Positions 19,449-27,215 of a stretch of DNA of 64,000 bases are shown piece after piece; position 1 is the stretch's first letter, and every line of letters begins with the position of its first letter. The stretch spans positions 1 through 64,000 of the forward strand of contig NZ_SSNX01000004.1 in assembly GCF_004801415.1 (NCBI RefSeq). Reading direction: 5' to 3'. This DNA is from Deinococcus sp. KSM4-11. Lineage in GTDB: Bacteria > Deinococcota > Deinococci > Deinococcales > Deinococcaceae. The notes beneath the pieces are model-generated. The model ran no database searches and was not told the DNA's origin. It saw only the letters and a list, made by a program, of their open reading frames with translations. A program made the translations under genes and the position numbers.

Positions 19449-20273
19449 TCAGATGTAATCCCAGAAGGTGTCGAATACATCTCTGGGGTTGTTTGAGTCC
19501 ATTTTCTGGTACAGCTTCCAATTAGTACTGAAGTATTTATTGTTATCGCCAATGACTTTCATCGAATCACAAGAGACAACTAGCTTCTCTCCGGGCGGCT
19601 TGTTTGTCCCAGACACCTTTTCAAATGCGCTAACACTCAGGCTAGCAGATCCTTCCACAATAACTAATCCGTCTATAACCATAAGTTTAGTATGTACGGC
19701 ACTTACATCTCTTGATTCTGTGATGACTAATTTCAAGTTTGGATTATCCTTCAGGCTTTTGTAGAGGCTGGCTGAGTACGGATCTAGGGGTCGACTGATT
19801 ATGCCTCTTATTTTGACCCTCTGAGAAGCGATGTGCAGCGCAGTCAAGAAGGTTGAATCCATATTCCAAGTGGTGAAGTTTATGAAGTTTTCTGCACTTG
19901 AAATCATCTCCAAAATTAGAGCTAATGGAGAGGCATTCACTTTATCTACGGGGGTATACGGCGGAAGGTTGATCGCAAGCCCGACTAGCTTACTGAGATT
20001 ATCCAATTTCTTTATCTCATAATCTGGCATAAGATTGGGCTTGAAGTCGAAGGTTAGATCACATATTGGACAGGAATGCTGTAGTCCTTGTGCTGTTGAT
20101 TTACTTTCCAATGAGTTTGCCTTATGTTCGGGCGTCCAGGTTGCTGAAAGGCTTTCATACTGACCCACAGACGATAAATCTCCGTATGATTTTCCATAGG
20201 TAACAAGAATAGCGGCACATCTTGGGCATAAGATGCTAGGGGGACGCCAAGAAACAAGATTATAGAGATCCAT
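19449..20273 (-). CDS. Phospholipase-D-like (single HKD) protein with N-terminal zinc ribbon, AT-rich island gene
   Basis: 274 residues, far richer in A/T than every neighbour. Two CxxC pairs at residues 16-19 and 68-71 form a probable zinc ribbon. The C-terminal half is one PLD-superfamily domain: H194-T-K196-L-M-V-I-D201 followed by G208-S209-A-S211. One HKD copy means a dimer would be needed for catalysis. Superfamily members include nucleases of defence systems and phospholipases; a nuclease role is only a guess. The ATG has a strong upstream site, AAGGGAGG. No signal peptide. It lies next to tRNA-Phe on the opposite strand and looks acquired by transfer. Confidence 0.82.
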   Translation of the reverse strand: MDLYNLVSWRPPSILCPRCAAILVTYGKSYGDLSSVGQYESLSATWTPEHKANSLESKSTAQGLQHSCPICDLTFDFKPNLMPDYEIKKLDNLSKLVGLAINLPPYTPVDKVNASPLALILEMISSAENFINFTTWNMDSTFLTALHIASQRVKIRGIISRPLDPYSASLYKSLKDNPNLKLVITESRDVSAVHTKLMVIDGLVIVEGSASLSVSAFEKVSGTNKPPGEKLVVSCDSMKVIGDNNKYFSTNWKLYQKMDSNNPRDVFDTFWDYI

Positions 20274-20454
20274 ACTCCTCCCTTAAGCGAACGATCGTTT
20301 ATGATAGCTGCTTGTGTCCTGAAATATAGTTTCCTATGTGCACAAACGGATAGGCTGGTGCCTTTACTGTTTTATTCTTGGATTGATCATCTGTTGAGCA
20401 TATCAAACATTTGTAGGGGGAGCGATCGGCTCTACAGAGTCAGCACCGATTAGA

Positions 20455-20478
20455 CGACGATAAGACCGAATATCGTCG
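20455..20478. repeat. 8-bp inverted repeat in island border
   Basis: CGACGATA (20455-20462) and TATCGTCG (20471-20478) with an eight-base loop. It could be a protein site or an RNA hairpin. Function unknown. Confidence 0.5.
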
Positions 20479-20486
20479 GCAATAAC

Positions 20487-20523
20487 GAACTGGCCCGCCG
20501 GATCTGTTCGGGCGGGCCAGTTC
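20487..20523 (-). terminator. Perfect 13-bp hairpin, likely terminator of the peptidase operon
   Basis: GAACTGGCCCGCC (20487-20499) and GGCGGGCCAGTTC (20511-20523) form a perfect stem with an 11-base loop, about 145 bases past the last gene of the minus-strand peptide operon. On the minus strand GTTATTG follows, a weak U-tract. Confidence 0.6.
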
Positions 20524-20668
20524 AAAGGCTATTCAGCGGCCTCTGAACTGGCCTGGAGGTGTGACAGCCTGCGTCAGTGCAATCCAGATTCCCGGCAGTA
20601 GGTGCTGTCTCTACGTACAAGCGATCAGTAGTAGGGATGAGGCCTGACCCAGTGAAGCCGGAGCGTGG

Positions 20669-21877
20669 TTAGTGAATGATCAGGTCGTCCAGCTGCCTCG
20701 GGTAGAAGGTCAGGAGCTCCATGCCCGATTCCGTGACCAGGATGGTGTCCGAGTGCCGGAAGCCGCCCAGGTTCGGCACGTACAGGCCCGGCTCGACGCT
20801 CAGCACCATGCCGGGCTGAAGCACGCGCGGATCGCCCCGGTCGAGGAAGGGGGCCTCGTGGATGCGCTGTCCCAGGCCGTGGCCGACGTGGTGCCGCCAG
20901 TACGCCTGAAGGCCCTCCTGGTCGACGTAGGCCTGCACGGCGACGTCCACGCTCGCGCACGTCGCGCCGGGGCGTAGGGCGTCGAAGGCGATGTCCTGAA
21001 GTGCCAGCATGTGCGCGAAGAAGGTGCGCTGCTCGGCGGTGGGCTCACCCATGAACATGGTGCGTTCGAGTTCGCTGATGTACCCGCCCACACCCGCGCC
21101 CGCCCCGGTCACCAGCGTGTCGCCGGCCTGGAAGCGCACGCCGCTGGTCATGGCGTGCGGCAGCGCGCTGGCGGCCCCGATCTGCCCCCGGTATAGCGCA
21201 ACCGCGCCGCTCAGCCAGCGGTTCGGGGTGCGCCGCTGCTCGCCGATGGCGGCCACCATGGCAGCGGTCGCCTCGCGGGTTGCCCGTGCCTCCACGTCGG
21301 TCTCACTCGCGCCGACCTCGGTGTACTGCTGGAGCAGGCGGTGGGCGTGGTCGCCCCAGCGCACGCTCTCGCGGATCAGGGCGAGTTCTGCCGGGGATTT
21401 CAGCGCCATCTGTGCGTCGAGCCCCGGCGACACCCTCAGGATGGTCGCGTCGGGCAGCACTTCGCTGACGGCCGGCCCGCTGTAGCCCATCACGGCCGGG
21501 TAGCCGTCGTGATCCACGCCGATCCGGCCGCGGTCCAGCCCCAGCGACTTCAGGTGCGCGGCGAGGCGCTGCATGGGGTGGACGTCACCGGGATACTCGG
21601 GGTAGTCCACGACCTGCTCGGCCTGGGCGAAGGCCTGCGCGTGTTCCCGCTCCAGGCGGGGCACGAACAGGTGCCGTTCTCCGCCGGGCAGGAGCAGCAG
21701 CGCGATGGGCCGCTCGGTCGCGTGGAACGCGAAGCCGGCGTAATACTGGATGAACTGGTCGTCGAACAGCACGGCGGCGTCAGTGCCCGCCGGCAGGTGC
21801 TCGAAGACGTTCTGAGCGCGCTGGGCGCGTTCCTCCTGACTGATCGGCGGGATGGCCGGGGCCGGATCCGTGGTCAT
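20669..21877 (-). CDS. M24 (aminopeptidase P/creatinase-fold) protein lacking metal ligands
   Basis: 402 residues with the pita-bread fold. An N-terminal creatinase-like domain (to about residue 160) precedes the M24 domain with HHVGHGLGQRIHEAP and LSVEPGLYVPNLGGFRHSD. In metal-dependent family members five residues hold two metals (Asp, Asp, His, Glu, Glu). Here the first Asp is Gly (VTGAGAG), the second is Glu (SELERT) and the last Glu is Ser (RHSDTILVT). It is therefore closer to metal-free creatinase-type hydrolases, or is non-catalytic. Last gene of the peptide operon, overlapping the iminopeptidase gene by four bases (ATGA). Confidence 0.85.
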   Translation of the reverse strand: MTTDPAPAIPPISQEERAQRAQNVFEHLPAGTDAAVLFDDQFIQYYAGFAFHATERPIALLLLPGGERHLFVPRLEREHAQAFAQAEQVVDYPEYPGDVHPMQRLAAHLKSLGLDRGRIGVDHDGYPAVMGYSGPAVSEVLPDATILRVSPGLDAQMALKSPAELALIRESVRWGDHAHRLLQQYTEVGASETDVEARATREATAAMVAAIGEQRRTPNRWLSGAVALYRGQIGAASALPHAMTSGVRFQAGDTLVTGAGAGVGGYISELERTMFMGEPTAEQRTFFAHMLALQDIAFDALRPGATCASVDVAVQAYVDQEGLQAYWRHHVGHGLGQRIHEAPFLDRGDPRVLQPGMVLSVEPGLYVPNLGGFRHSDTILVTESGMELLTFYPRQLDDLIIH

Positions 21878-22722
21878 GCGGTCACGGACGCCGGCACGTG
21901 CCGCGCCAGGAAGTCCCGCACCACGCCCAGGTACCGCTCCTGCTCCTCGACGTGCGGCGAGTGGCCGCTGTGCTCGAACACCACGAACTCGTTGTTGGGC
22001 AGGCCGGCGGCCAGCTCCTCGGACGCCTCCAGCGGCGTGATCCAGTCCTCGCGCCCGACCGTGACGAGAACCGGCACCTGGATCTCGTGCAGGCGGCCGG
22101 TCAGGTCGTAGTCCGGCTGGTTGCGGCTGAACGCCCAGTTGTGCGTCTCGTACCGGAAGGGAATGCGGGCGAGGCGCTCGGCTTCGGCGGCCGGGTCGCG
22201 TTCCACGGTGTAGAGCGGCTGGATCATGCCGAAGCTCTCGCGGAACTCGTCGTCGCTGGCGACCTGTCCGGCGAACAATCTCTCCAGCCGTTCCTGATCC
22301 ATCGGGAACCCGCTGCTCATGGCGCGCTCCATGCTGGTGTCCTGGAAACGGTTGCTGGCGGCGGTGTCGCGCAGGATGACCGCGTGCACGTGTTCCTGGT
22401 GGGCCAGCGCGTACTCCAGCGCCAGGAAACCGCCGTAGCTGCCGCCCAGCACCACGATCTTGCCGAGCCCGAGATCCTGACGCAGCGCTTCGAGGTCCGA
22501 GACGAACTGCGCGTGCGAGTACGGCTCGCCGGCGCCAGACTCGCCGTTGCCGCGCTGGTCGTAACTGATCAGCCGGAAGGAGTCGGTCAGCGGCTGGAAC
22601 GCGGCCCAGTCGCCGGCGCGGCTGCCCATGCCGGGGCCGCCGTGCAGGGTCACGATGGCTGTGCCCTGCCCGCCGTCCTCGTAGACCAGCTCCACGCCGT
22701 TCACGGTGATTCTGTGGCTCAC
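21874..22722 (-). CDS. Proline iminopeptidase-type alpha/beta hydrolase (S33)
   Basis: 282 residues. S33 enzymes release N-terminal proline from peptides. The oxyanion motif HGGPGMGS (about residues 29-36), nucleophile elbow GGSYGG, the acid in VGREDW and the histidine in EHSGHSPH are all visible. The cap region is rich in acidic residues, as in tricorn-interacting F1 and PIP enzymes. The GTG at 22722 overlaps the dipeptidase stop (GTGA), with AAGGAGG ten bases upstream. An earlier GTG at 22731 is too close to that site. It belongs to the peptide uptake operon and would degrade imported peptides in the cytoplasm. Confidence 0.9.
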   Translation of the reverse strand: MSHRITVNGVELVYEDGGQGTAIVTLHGGPGMGSRAGDWAAFQPLTDSFRLISYDQRGNGESGAGEPYSHAQFVSDLEALRQDLGLGKIVVLGGSYGGFLALEYALAHQEHVHAVILRDTAASNRFQDTSMERAMSSGFPMDQERLERLFAGQVASDDEFRESFGMIQPLYTVERDPAAEAERLARIPFRYETHNWAFSRNQPDYDLTGRLHEIQVPVLVTVGREDWITPLEASEELAAGLPNNEFVVFEHSGHSPHVEEQERYLGVVRDFLARHVPASVTA

Positions 22723-23963
22723 CGGTACCACGCCTCCTTCAGCACGCGCATGATGTTGCCGCCCACCGCCTTGCCGATGTCCTCGTCGCTGTAGCCGTGC
22801 TTCACCAGCCAGCGGACGATGTTCGGGAAGGCCTCGGCGGGGCTCTCGATACCGTCCACGAACGGCACCTTGTCGTAGCTCAGGTGCCCGCGCGACGCGC
22901 CGATGGACAGCGCCTCGGTCAGGGCGTTGTGCAGGCCCACGTGGTCGCCGAACAGGACGTCGGGGCCGAAGGCCACGTGGTCGATGCCGACGAGGTTCAC
23001 GCAGTACTCGAAGTGCTCCATGAACGATTCGAGGCTGTGGCGCGGGTGCTTCTCGGTCAGCGTGGTGTGCGGGGCCGCCTCGATGCCGATCACGCCGCCC
23101 TTCGCGGCACACGCACGGATCACGTCGTCGGGCTTCAGGCGGTTGGAGTTCCACAGCGCCCGCGCGCCCGCGTGCGTGATGAAGATCGGCTTGTCGCTCA
23201 CCTCGATGGTGTCCAGCGCGGTCTGGTCGCCGGAATGGCTCACGTCGATGGCGATCCCGAGCTTGTTCATGCGCTTCACGGCCTGCCGCCCGAAGGTGGT
23301 CAAGCCGCCGTCACGCGGTTCCTTGAGGCCGCCGCCGAGCTGGTTGCCCTCGCTGTACGCGATGCCCAGGCAGCGCACGCCGAGTCCGTACAGGATGTCC
23401 AGGCGGTCGAGTTCGTTCTCGATCATCGCCGCGCCCTCGATGGACACGATAAAGGCGATCTGGCCGTTCTTCTTGGCGTTCACGATGTCCTCGGTGGTCT
23501 TGCAGTGCACCACCATCTCCTGGTGCGCAATGTCCGACAGGCGCATCCCGAGGTCGAAGACGATGTCGTCCCACTTCCACCCGCCGCGCGAGGTGATCAT
23601 GGCCGTGCCGTTCATCAGGTTGTCGAACACGGCGTCCAGGCCGGACACGCTCAGGCCCTCGTAACCGGTGAAGTCGCGGCCCCAGCGGCGGAATTCCAGG
23701 AACTGACTCAGGTCTTCCGGCGCGATGAAGCAGTGGTCGTGCAGCGAGATCATCAGCTGCTCCTGGAACAGCCGACGCACGCGGGCCTCCTGCTCGGGCG
23801 TGACCTCCGGGCGGGTGCTCTGCACGCGGTTCAGTTCCTGCGCCAGCGGGTAGACCTTGTAGTCCGCGCCGGGTTCCAGGTACGAGAAGGACTTGTAGCC
23901 CGTGTAGTTCTTACGTTGCAGCGGGGCGTCGTGCTGGGCAGTCGGGTCTTTCACGTCAGTCAT
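22719..23963 (-). CDS. Membrane-dipeptidase family (M19) dipeptidase
   Basis: 414 residues. M19 enzymes are zinc dipeptidases with broad L-L or L-D specificity. The metal and active-site residues are seen in order: SLHDHCF (HxD), VSIEGAA (bridging Glu), DVSHSG and FITHAGARAL (His ligands), and GPDVLF (Asp). About 70 residues precede the first motif without a signal peptide, so the enzyme is probably cytoplasmic. It is coupled on both sides: the upstream gene stop overlaps its start, and the iminopeptidase start overlaps its stop. Confidence 0.92.
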   Translation of the reverse strand: MTDVKDPTAQHDAPLQRKNYTGYKSFSYLEPGADYKVYPLAQELNRVQSTRPEVTPEQEARVRRLFQEQLMISLHDHCFIAPEDLSQFLEFRRWGRDFTGYEGLSVSGLDAVFDNLMNGTAMITSRGGWKWDDIVFDLGMRLSDIAHQEMVVHCKTTEDIVNAKKNGQIAFIVSIEGAAMIENELDRLDILYGLGVRCLGIAYSEGNQLGGGLKEPRDGGLTTFGRQAVKRMNKLGIAIDVSHSGDQTALDTIEVSDKPIFITHAGARALWNSNRLKPDDVIRACAAKGGVIGIEAAPHTTLTEKHPRHSLESFMEHFEYCVNLVGIDHVAFGPDVLFGDHVGLHNALTEALSIGASRGHLSYDKVPFVDGIESPAEAFPNIVRWLVKHGYSDEDIGKAVGGNIMRVLKEAWYR

Positions 23964-25339
23964 GGTCTTTCCTCTTGGAACATCGGGTGGGGGGGAAGGC
24001 GGTCGGTGCCGGCCAGGGTGCCGAGGGTGCCGGCGGCGAGGCTCGCAGCGGCCGTCAGTCCGGCGGCGCTGAGGTACGAGCTGGCCAGCAGGTGGTACGG
24101 ATGCCGATCCCAGTCGCCGTACGGGGACGTCACCGGCGGTGGAGGAGACCGCAGGTGCTCCTCAGCCTGGTCGAGCAGCCCGAGGATCTGTGCGGCGAGC
24201 TGCCGCAGGCCCACGAAGCCGTAATCCTGCTCCGGTGCGGCTGGCGAGTCGATCCAAGCCGCGCACGCCGAGGGCACGCTCGTCAGGGATGTCAGGTACG
24301 TGGCCGTGTCGGCGCTCAGGGTGGCCGCCTCGCTCAGGGCCGCCCTCCACAGGTCTGGGGCCGTCTGGCCCAGGAACACCGGTGCCCCGCTGAGCTCCGG
24401 GGTGATAGTACTCAGGCGCTGGAAGCGCTCAGAGGCGGTGGTCAGCGCGTCCGCCACGTCGGCCAGGTCGACGGTGAGTGCCGCTCCCGTGGCCTCGCAG
24501 GGCAGCGACCGCTTCCGCCCGGCCTGGTGGAGCAGCGCATTCCCGAAGAGCCGGGCGGCCTCGCCCCAGCCGAGTTGCAGCGCGTCGAACCCGAATTCGG
24601 GGTGCGAGCCGAACAGCACCACCGTGCCCTCACCGAAGGCACCGGCGACGACGTTCGCGGCGCGGGTCTCGATCAGGGTGTCCACCAGGGTCGGGGTGGT
24701 GCCCGGCAGGCTCCGTTCCCAGGGGGTGAAGGCCGTGCCGGTGCCCTCCACGCGCGTCACGGCGGTCACGTCTGACCCATGCATGGGCGTGAAGCACGGC
24801 CCGTTGTAGTGCATGACCTCGAAATGAGGCGGCAGGCTCTTCGTCAGCCAGTGCGCCGGGGCGCTCACCGTGGCGTGCAGGACACCCACGCCGGGCGAAT
24901 CGAGGCCGCCCAGTCCACCGTCGGCGCCATTAGCGAGGGGAACGTCCAGCAGGTGCAGGGGCACGATGGCCGGATGCTGCCCGGCAAAGCTCGCGGGCAC
25001 GTTGGCGGGCAGGTACGCCCCGGCGCATGAGCCGATGTACATCCCGCCCCCGGCCACCCAGTCGCGGATCATCCGACTGCCCTCTTCACCCAGCGGAGCC
25101 AGCAGGCCGCCCATGCCCAGCAGGCCGCCGCCCGGCATGACCAGCACGTCATACCCGGCCAGGTCGCCCGCCTGGATCTGGGCTGTCGTCAGGGGTTCAG
25201 GAACGCCGCCCCACTGCGCGACCAGCGCCGCGTGGTGGTACGCCGAACCGCCCGAGGCGTACAGCGCCACCCGCAGGCGCGGCAGCACCGGGGCCAGCTC
25301 GGCCCTCAGCGCCGTCCACCACGCGGGACTGGCGTTCAC
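23960..25339 (-). CDS. BPL_N-domain (glutamine-amidotransferase-like) protein
   Basis: 459 residues. The first 260 residues form a class-I glutamine-amidotransferase-like domain of the BPL_N type: LRVALYASGGSAYHHAAL, DVLVMPGGGLLGMGG, GGGMYIGSCAGAYLP with the nucleophile-elbow cysteine, and GEGTVVLFGSHPEFG with the downstream histidine and glutamate. The C-terminal 190 residues are mostly helical and unassigned. Related proteins are named after the N-terminus of eukaryotic biotin-protein ligase, but no biotin ligase domain is present. GTG start overlapping the DppC stop. Its position between importer and peptidases suggests peptide or amide processing, which is inference. Confidence 0.8.
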   Translation of the reverse strand: MNASPAWWTALRAELAPVLPRLRVALYASGGSAYHHAALVAQWGGVPEPLTTAQIQAGDLAGYDVLVMPGGGLLGMGGLLAPLGEEGSRMIRDWVAGGGMYIGSCAGAYLPANVPASFAGQHPAIVPLHLLDVPLANGADGGLGGLDSPGVGVLHATVSAPAHWLTKSLPPHFEVMHYNGPCFTPMHGSDVTAVTRVEGTGTAFTPWERSLPGTTPTLVDTLIETRAANVVAGAFGEGTVVLFGSHPEFGFDALQLGWGEAARLFGNALLHQAGRKRSLPCEATGAALTVDLADVADALTTASERFQRLSTITPELSGAPVFLGQTAPDLWRAALSEAATLSADTATYLTSLTSVPSACAAWIDSPAAPEQDYGFVGLRQLAAQILGLLDQAEEHLRSPPPPVTSPYGDWDRHPYHLLASSYLSAAGLTAAASLAAGTLGTLAGTDRLPPHPMFQEERP

Positions 25340-26223
25340 CGGCTCCTCGGGTCGGTCAGGTCGCGCAGCACGTTGCCGATCAGGTTGAAGCACAGTACCG
25401 CCACCGCGATCATCAGCCCCGGATACACCGCCAGGGCGGGCTTGACCCAGAAGTACGTCTGGGCGTTCTGGAGCATGTTGCCCCACGACGCCAGCGGCGG
25501 CTGGATGCCCAGTCCCAGGTAGCTCAGGCCGGTCTCGGTCAGGATCGACCACGCGATGCCCAGGGTGGTCAGCACTGCCGTGGCGGGCAGCGCCTGCGGG
25601 AAGATGTGCCGCCAGATGATGCGGCTGCTGGAGGCGCCCAGCGCGCGTTCGGCCTCCACGAAGTCGAAGTTGCGGATCTTGGTGACCTCGGCGTGCACGA
25701 TGCGCGCCACCTGCGGCCAGAAGCCCAGGCCCACGACCAACACCACCACTGGCGGGCTGTTCCCGAGCACGGCCAGCGCCGCCAGGATCAGGAAGAAGCT
25801 GGGAATCGCCATGAACGTGTCCACGATCCGCATCAGAACCGTCTCCAGCCAGCCCCGGTGGTAGCCGGCCAGCGCGCCGACCAGCGAGCCGATGCTCAGG
25901 GCGACGACCATCGAGATGACGCTGATCATCAGGGTGATGCGCCCGCCGTACATCAGCCGCGCGAACACGTCGCGGCCGAGTTCATCGGTGCCCAGCAGGT
26001 GCTGCGCGGAGGGAGCGGCCGTGGTGTTCAGCGGATCGGCCGTGATGGGCGACGCCGTGTACACCAGCGGCCCCAGGAAGGCGGTGAGGTAGAGCAGCGC
26101 CAGGATGGTGATCGCCACAAAACCGACCGGGTGCGTGACCAGCCGGGCGACCAGTCCGGCCCGTCGCCGCACCGGACGCTCCGCCGGCACGCGCGCGGTG
26201 CCCAGATCGCGGGCCTCAGTCAT
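25336..26223 (-). CDS. dppC: Peptide ABC transporter permease (DppC-like)
   Basis: 295 residues, six membrane segments. The N-terminal helix (LVTHPVGFVAITILALLYL) is followed by TDELGRDVFARLMYGGRI, a near-universal DppC/OppC signature, and the ATPase-contact loop EAERALGASSSRIIWRHIFPQALP. With DppB it forms the pore for di- or oligopeptides. Its start overlaps the DppB gene by eight bases, and its stop overlaps the BPL_N start. No ATPase gene is in this operon. Confidence 0.92.
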   Translation of the reverse strand: MTEARDLGTARVPAERPVRRRAGLVARLVTHPVGFVAITILALLYLTAFLGPLVYTASPITADPLNTTAAPSAQHLLGTDELGRDVFARLMYGGRITLMISVISMVVALSIGSLVGALAGYHRGWLETVLMRIVDTFMAIPSFFLILAALAVLGNSPPVVVLVVGLGFWPQVARIVHAEVTKIRNFDFVEAERALGASSSRIIWRHIFPQALPATAVLTTLGIAWSILTETGLSYLGLGIQPPLASWGNMLQNAQTYFWVKPALAVYPGLMIAVAVLCFNLIGNVLRDLTDPRSR

Positions 26224-27163
26224 GACGGATCCTCGGATCGACGAACGAGTACGTGAGGTCCACGAGCAGGTTCGTGACGATCACCACGGCGCCCGCCACC
26301 AGCGTGACGGCCATGATGGTGTTGTAATCGCGCCCCAGCGCGGCGTCCACCGCGAGGCGACCCATGCCGGGCAGGCCGAACACGCTCTCGATGATCACCG
26401 AGCCGCTGAGCAGCGCCGGCAGGATCAGGCCGACCATGGCGATGATCGGCACCAGGGCGTTGCGCAGGGCGTGTTTGCGGATCACGCGCGGTTCGGTGAC
26501 CCCCTTGGCCCGCGCGGTCCGCAGGTAATCCATGCCCAGCACCTCCAGCAGCGACGAGCGCGTGAAGCGCACCAGGTTCGGCAGCATCACGAAGGCCAGC
26601 ACGCCCGCCGGCAGGATCATGTGCTGGAGCCAGCCCACCACCGAGAAGCCCGCGCTCGCGTCGTACAGCCCGGACGACGGCAGCACCTTCCACACCACCG
26701 AGAACAGCAGGATCGCCATGATGCCGGTCCAGAAGTCCGGGATGCTCATGCCCAGCGTGGTGATGGCGTTCACCACATGATCCAGCGCGGAGTTGCGGCG
26801 CATCGCCGTCAGGATGCCCAGCGGAATGCCGATCACCACCGACAGCAGCAGCGCCGACAGGCCGAGCTGCGCGGTGTTCCCCAGCCGCTGGCGCAGGATC
26901 GGGCCGATGGGCTGCCCGCCGTTGAGGGTCACGCCGAAGTTCCCCTGCACCACCCCGCCTGCCCACTGCCCGTAGCGGCTGACGAGCGGCTGGTCGAGGC
27001 CCAGCTGTTTGGTCAGCGCGGCGCGTTCCTCGGCGGTCGTCTCGAAACGCGACGCGGCGCTCGGCCCGCCGGGGGCGAGGTTGATAAGGAAGAACGTGAT
27101 CAGCGAGATCAGGACGAGCACGAGCGCGCCCTGCCCGAGGCGGCGAACCAGAAAACCCAGCAT
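26216..27163 (-). CDS. dppB: Peptide ABC transporter permease (DppB-like)
   Basis: 315 residues. It starts MLGFLVRRLGQGALVLVLISLITFFLINLAPGGP, the family N-terminus with its first membrane helix, and has the contact loop LRTARAKGVTEPRVIRKHALRNAL plus five further helices. The ATG is preceded by GAAGGAGG, but that ribosome site is part of a small inverted repeat (27170-27185) that could mask it. It follows the binding-protein gene by 52 bases. Confidence 0.92.
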   Translation of the reverse strand: MLGFLVRRLGQGALVLVLISLITFFLINLAPGGPSAASRFETTAEERAALTKQLGLDQPLVSRYGQWAGGVVQGNFGVTLNGGQPIGPILRQRLGNTAQLGLSALLLSVVIGIPLGILTAMRRNSALDHVVNAITTLGMSIPDFWTGIMAILLFSVVWKVLPSSGLYDASAGFSVVGWLQHMILPAGVLAFVMLPNLVRFTRSSLLEVLGMDYLRTARAKGVTEPRVIRKHALRNALVPIIAMVGLILPALLSGSVIIESVFGLPGMGRLAVDAALGRDYNTIMAVTLVAGAVVIVTNLLVDLTYSFVDPRIRHD

Positions 27164-27186
27164 CAGTGCCCTCCTTCAAAGGAGGC

Positions 27187-27208
27187 GGGCGCGCTGTGGA
27201 GCGCGCCC
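27187..27208 (-). repeat. 9-bp GC-rich hairpin between binding protein and permease genes
   Basis: GGGCGCGCT (27187-27195) and AGCGCGCCC (27200-27208) with a GTGG loop, directly after the binding-protein stop. It has no U-tract and is followed by a second inverted repeat holding the dppB ribosome site. It probably protects the 3' end of the binding-protein message and lowers permease expression. Confidence 0.6.
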
Positions 27209-27215
27209 TCTCCGC

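Larger units (their letters stand above)
20274..20668. other. Intergenic region with two hairpins, half AT-rich, no gene
   Basis: The left 180 bases are AT-rich like the island gene and include AACGATCGTT (20290-20299), a perfect palindrome just upstream of that gene. The right part returns to high GC. Two hairpins lie in between (20455-20478 and 20487-20523). No credible coding frame and no copy of the tRNA-Phe 3' end are seen. Confidence 0.6.

Noticed and set aside
19323..20668. Attachment-site repeat of the tRNA-Phe 3' end flanking the island
   Set aside because: I looked for a copy of the last 20 bases of tRNA-Phe downstream and found none.
22797..24224. Plus-strand frame of 475 codons opposite the M19 dipeptidase
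   Set aside because: His/Val/Gln-rich shadow. The minus frame has all M19 metal ligands.
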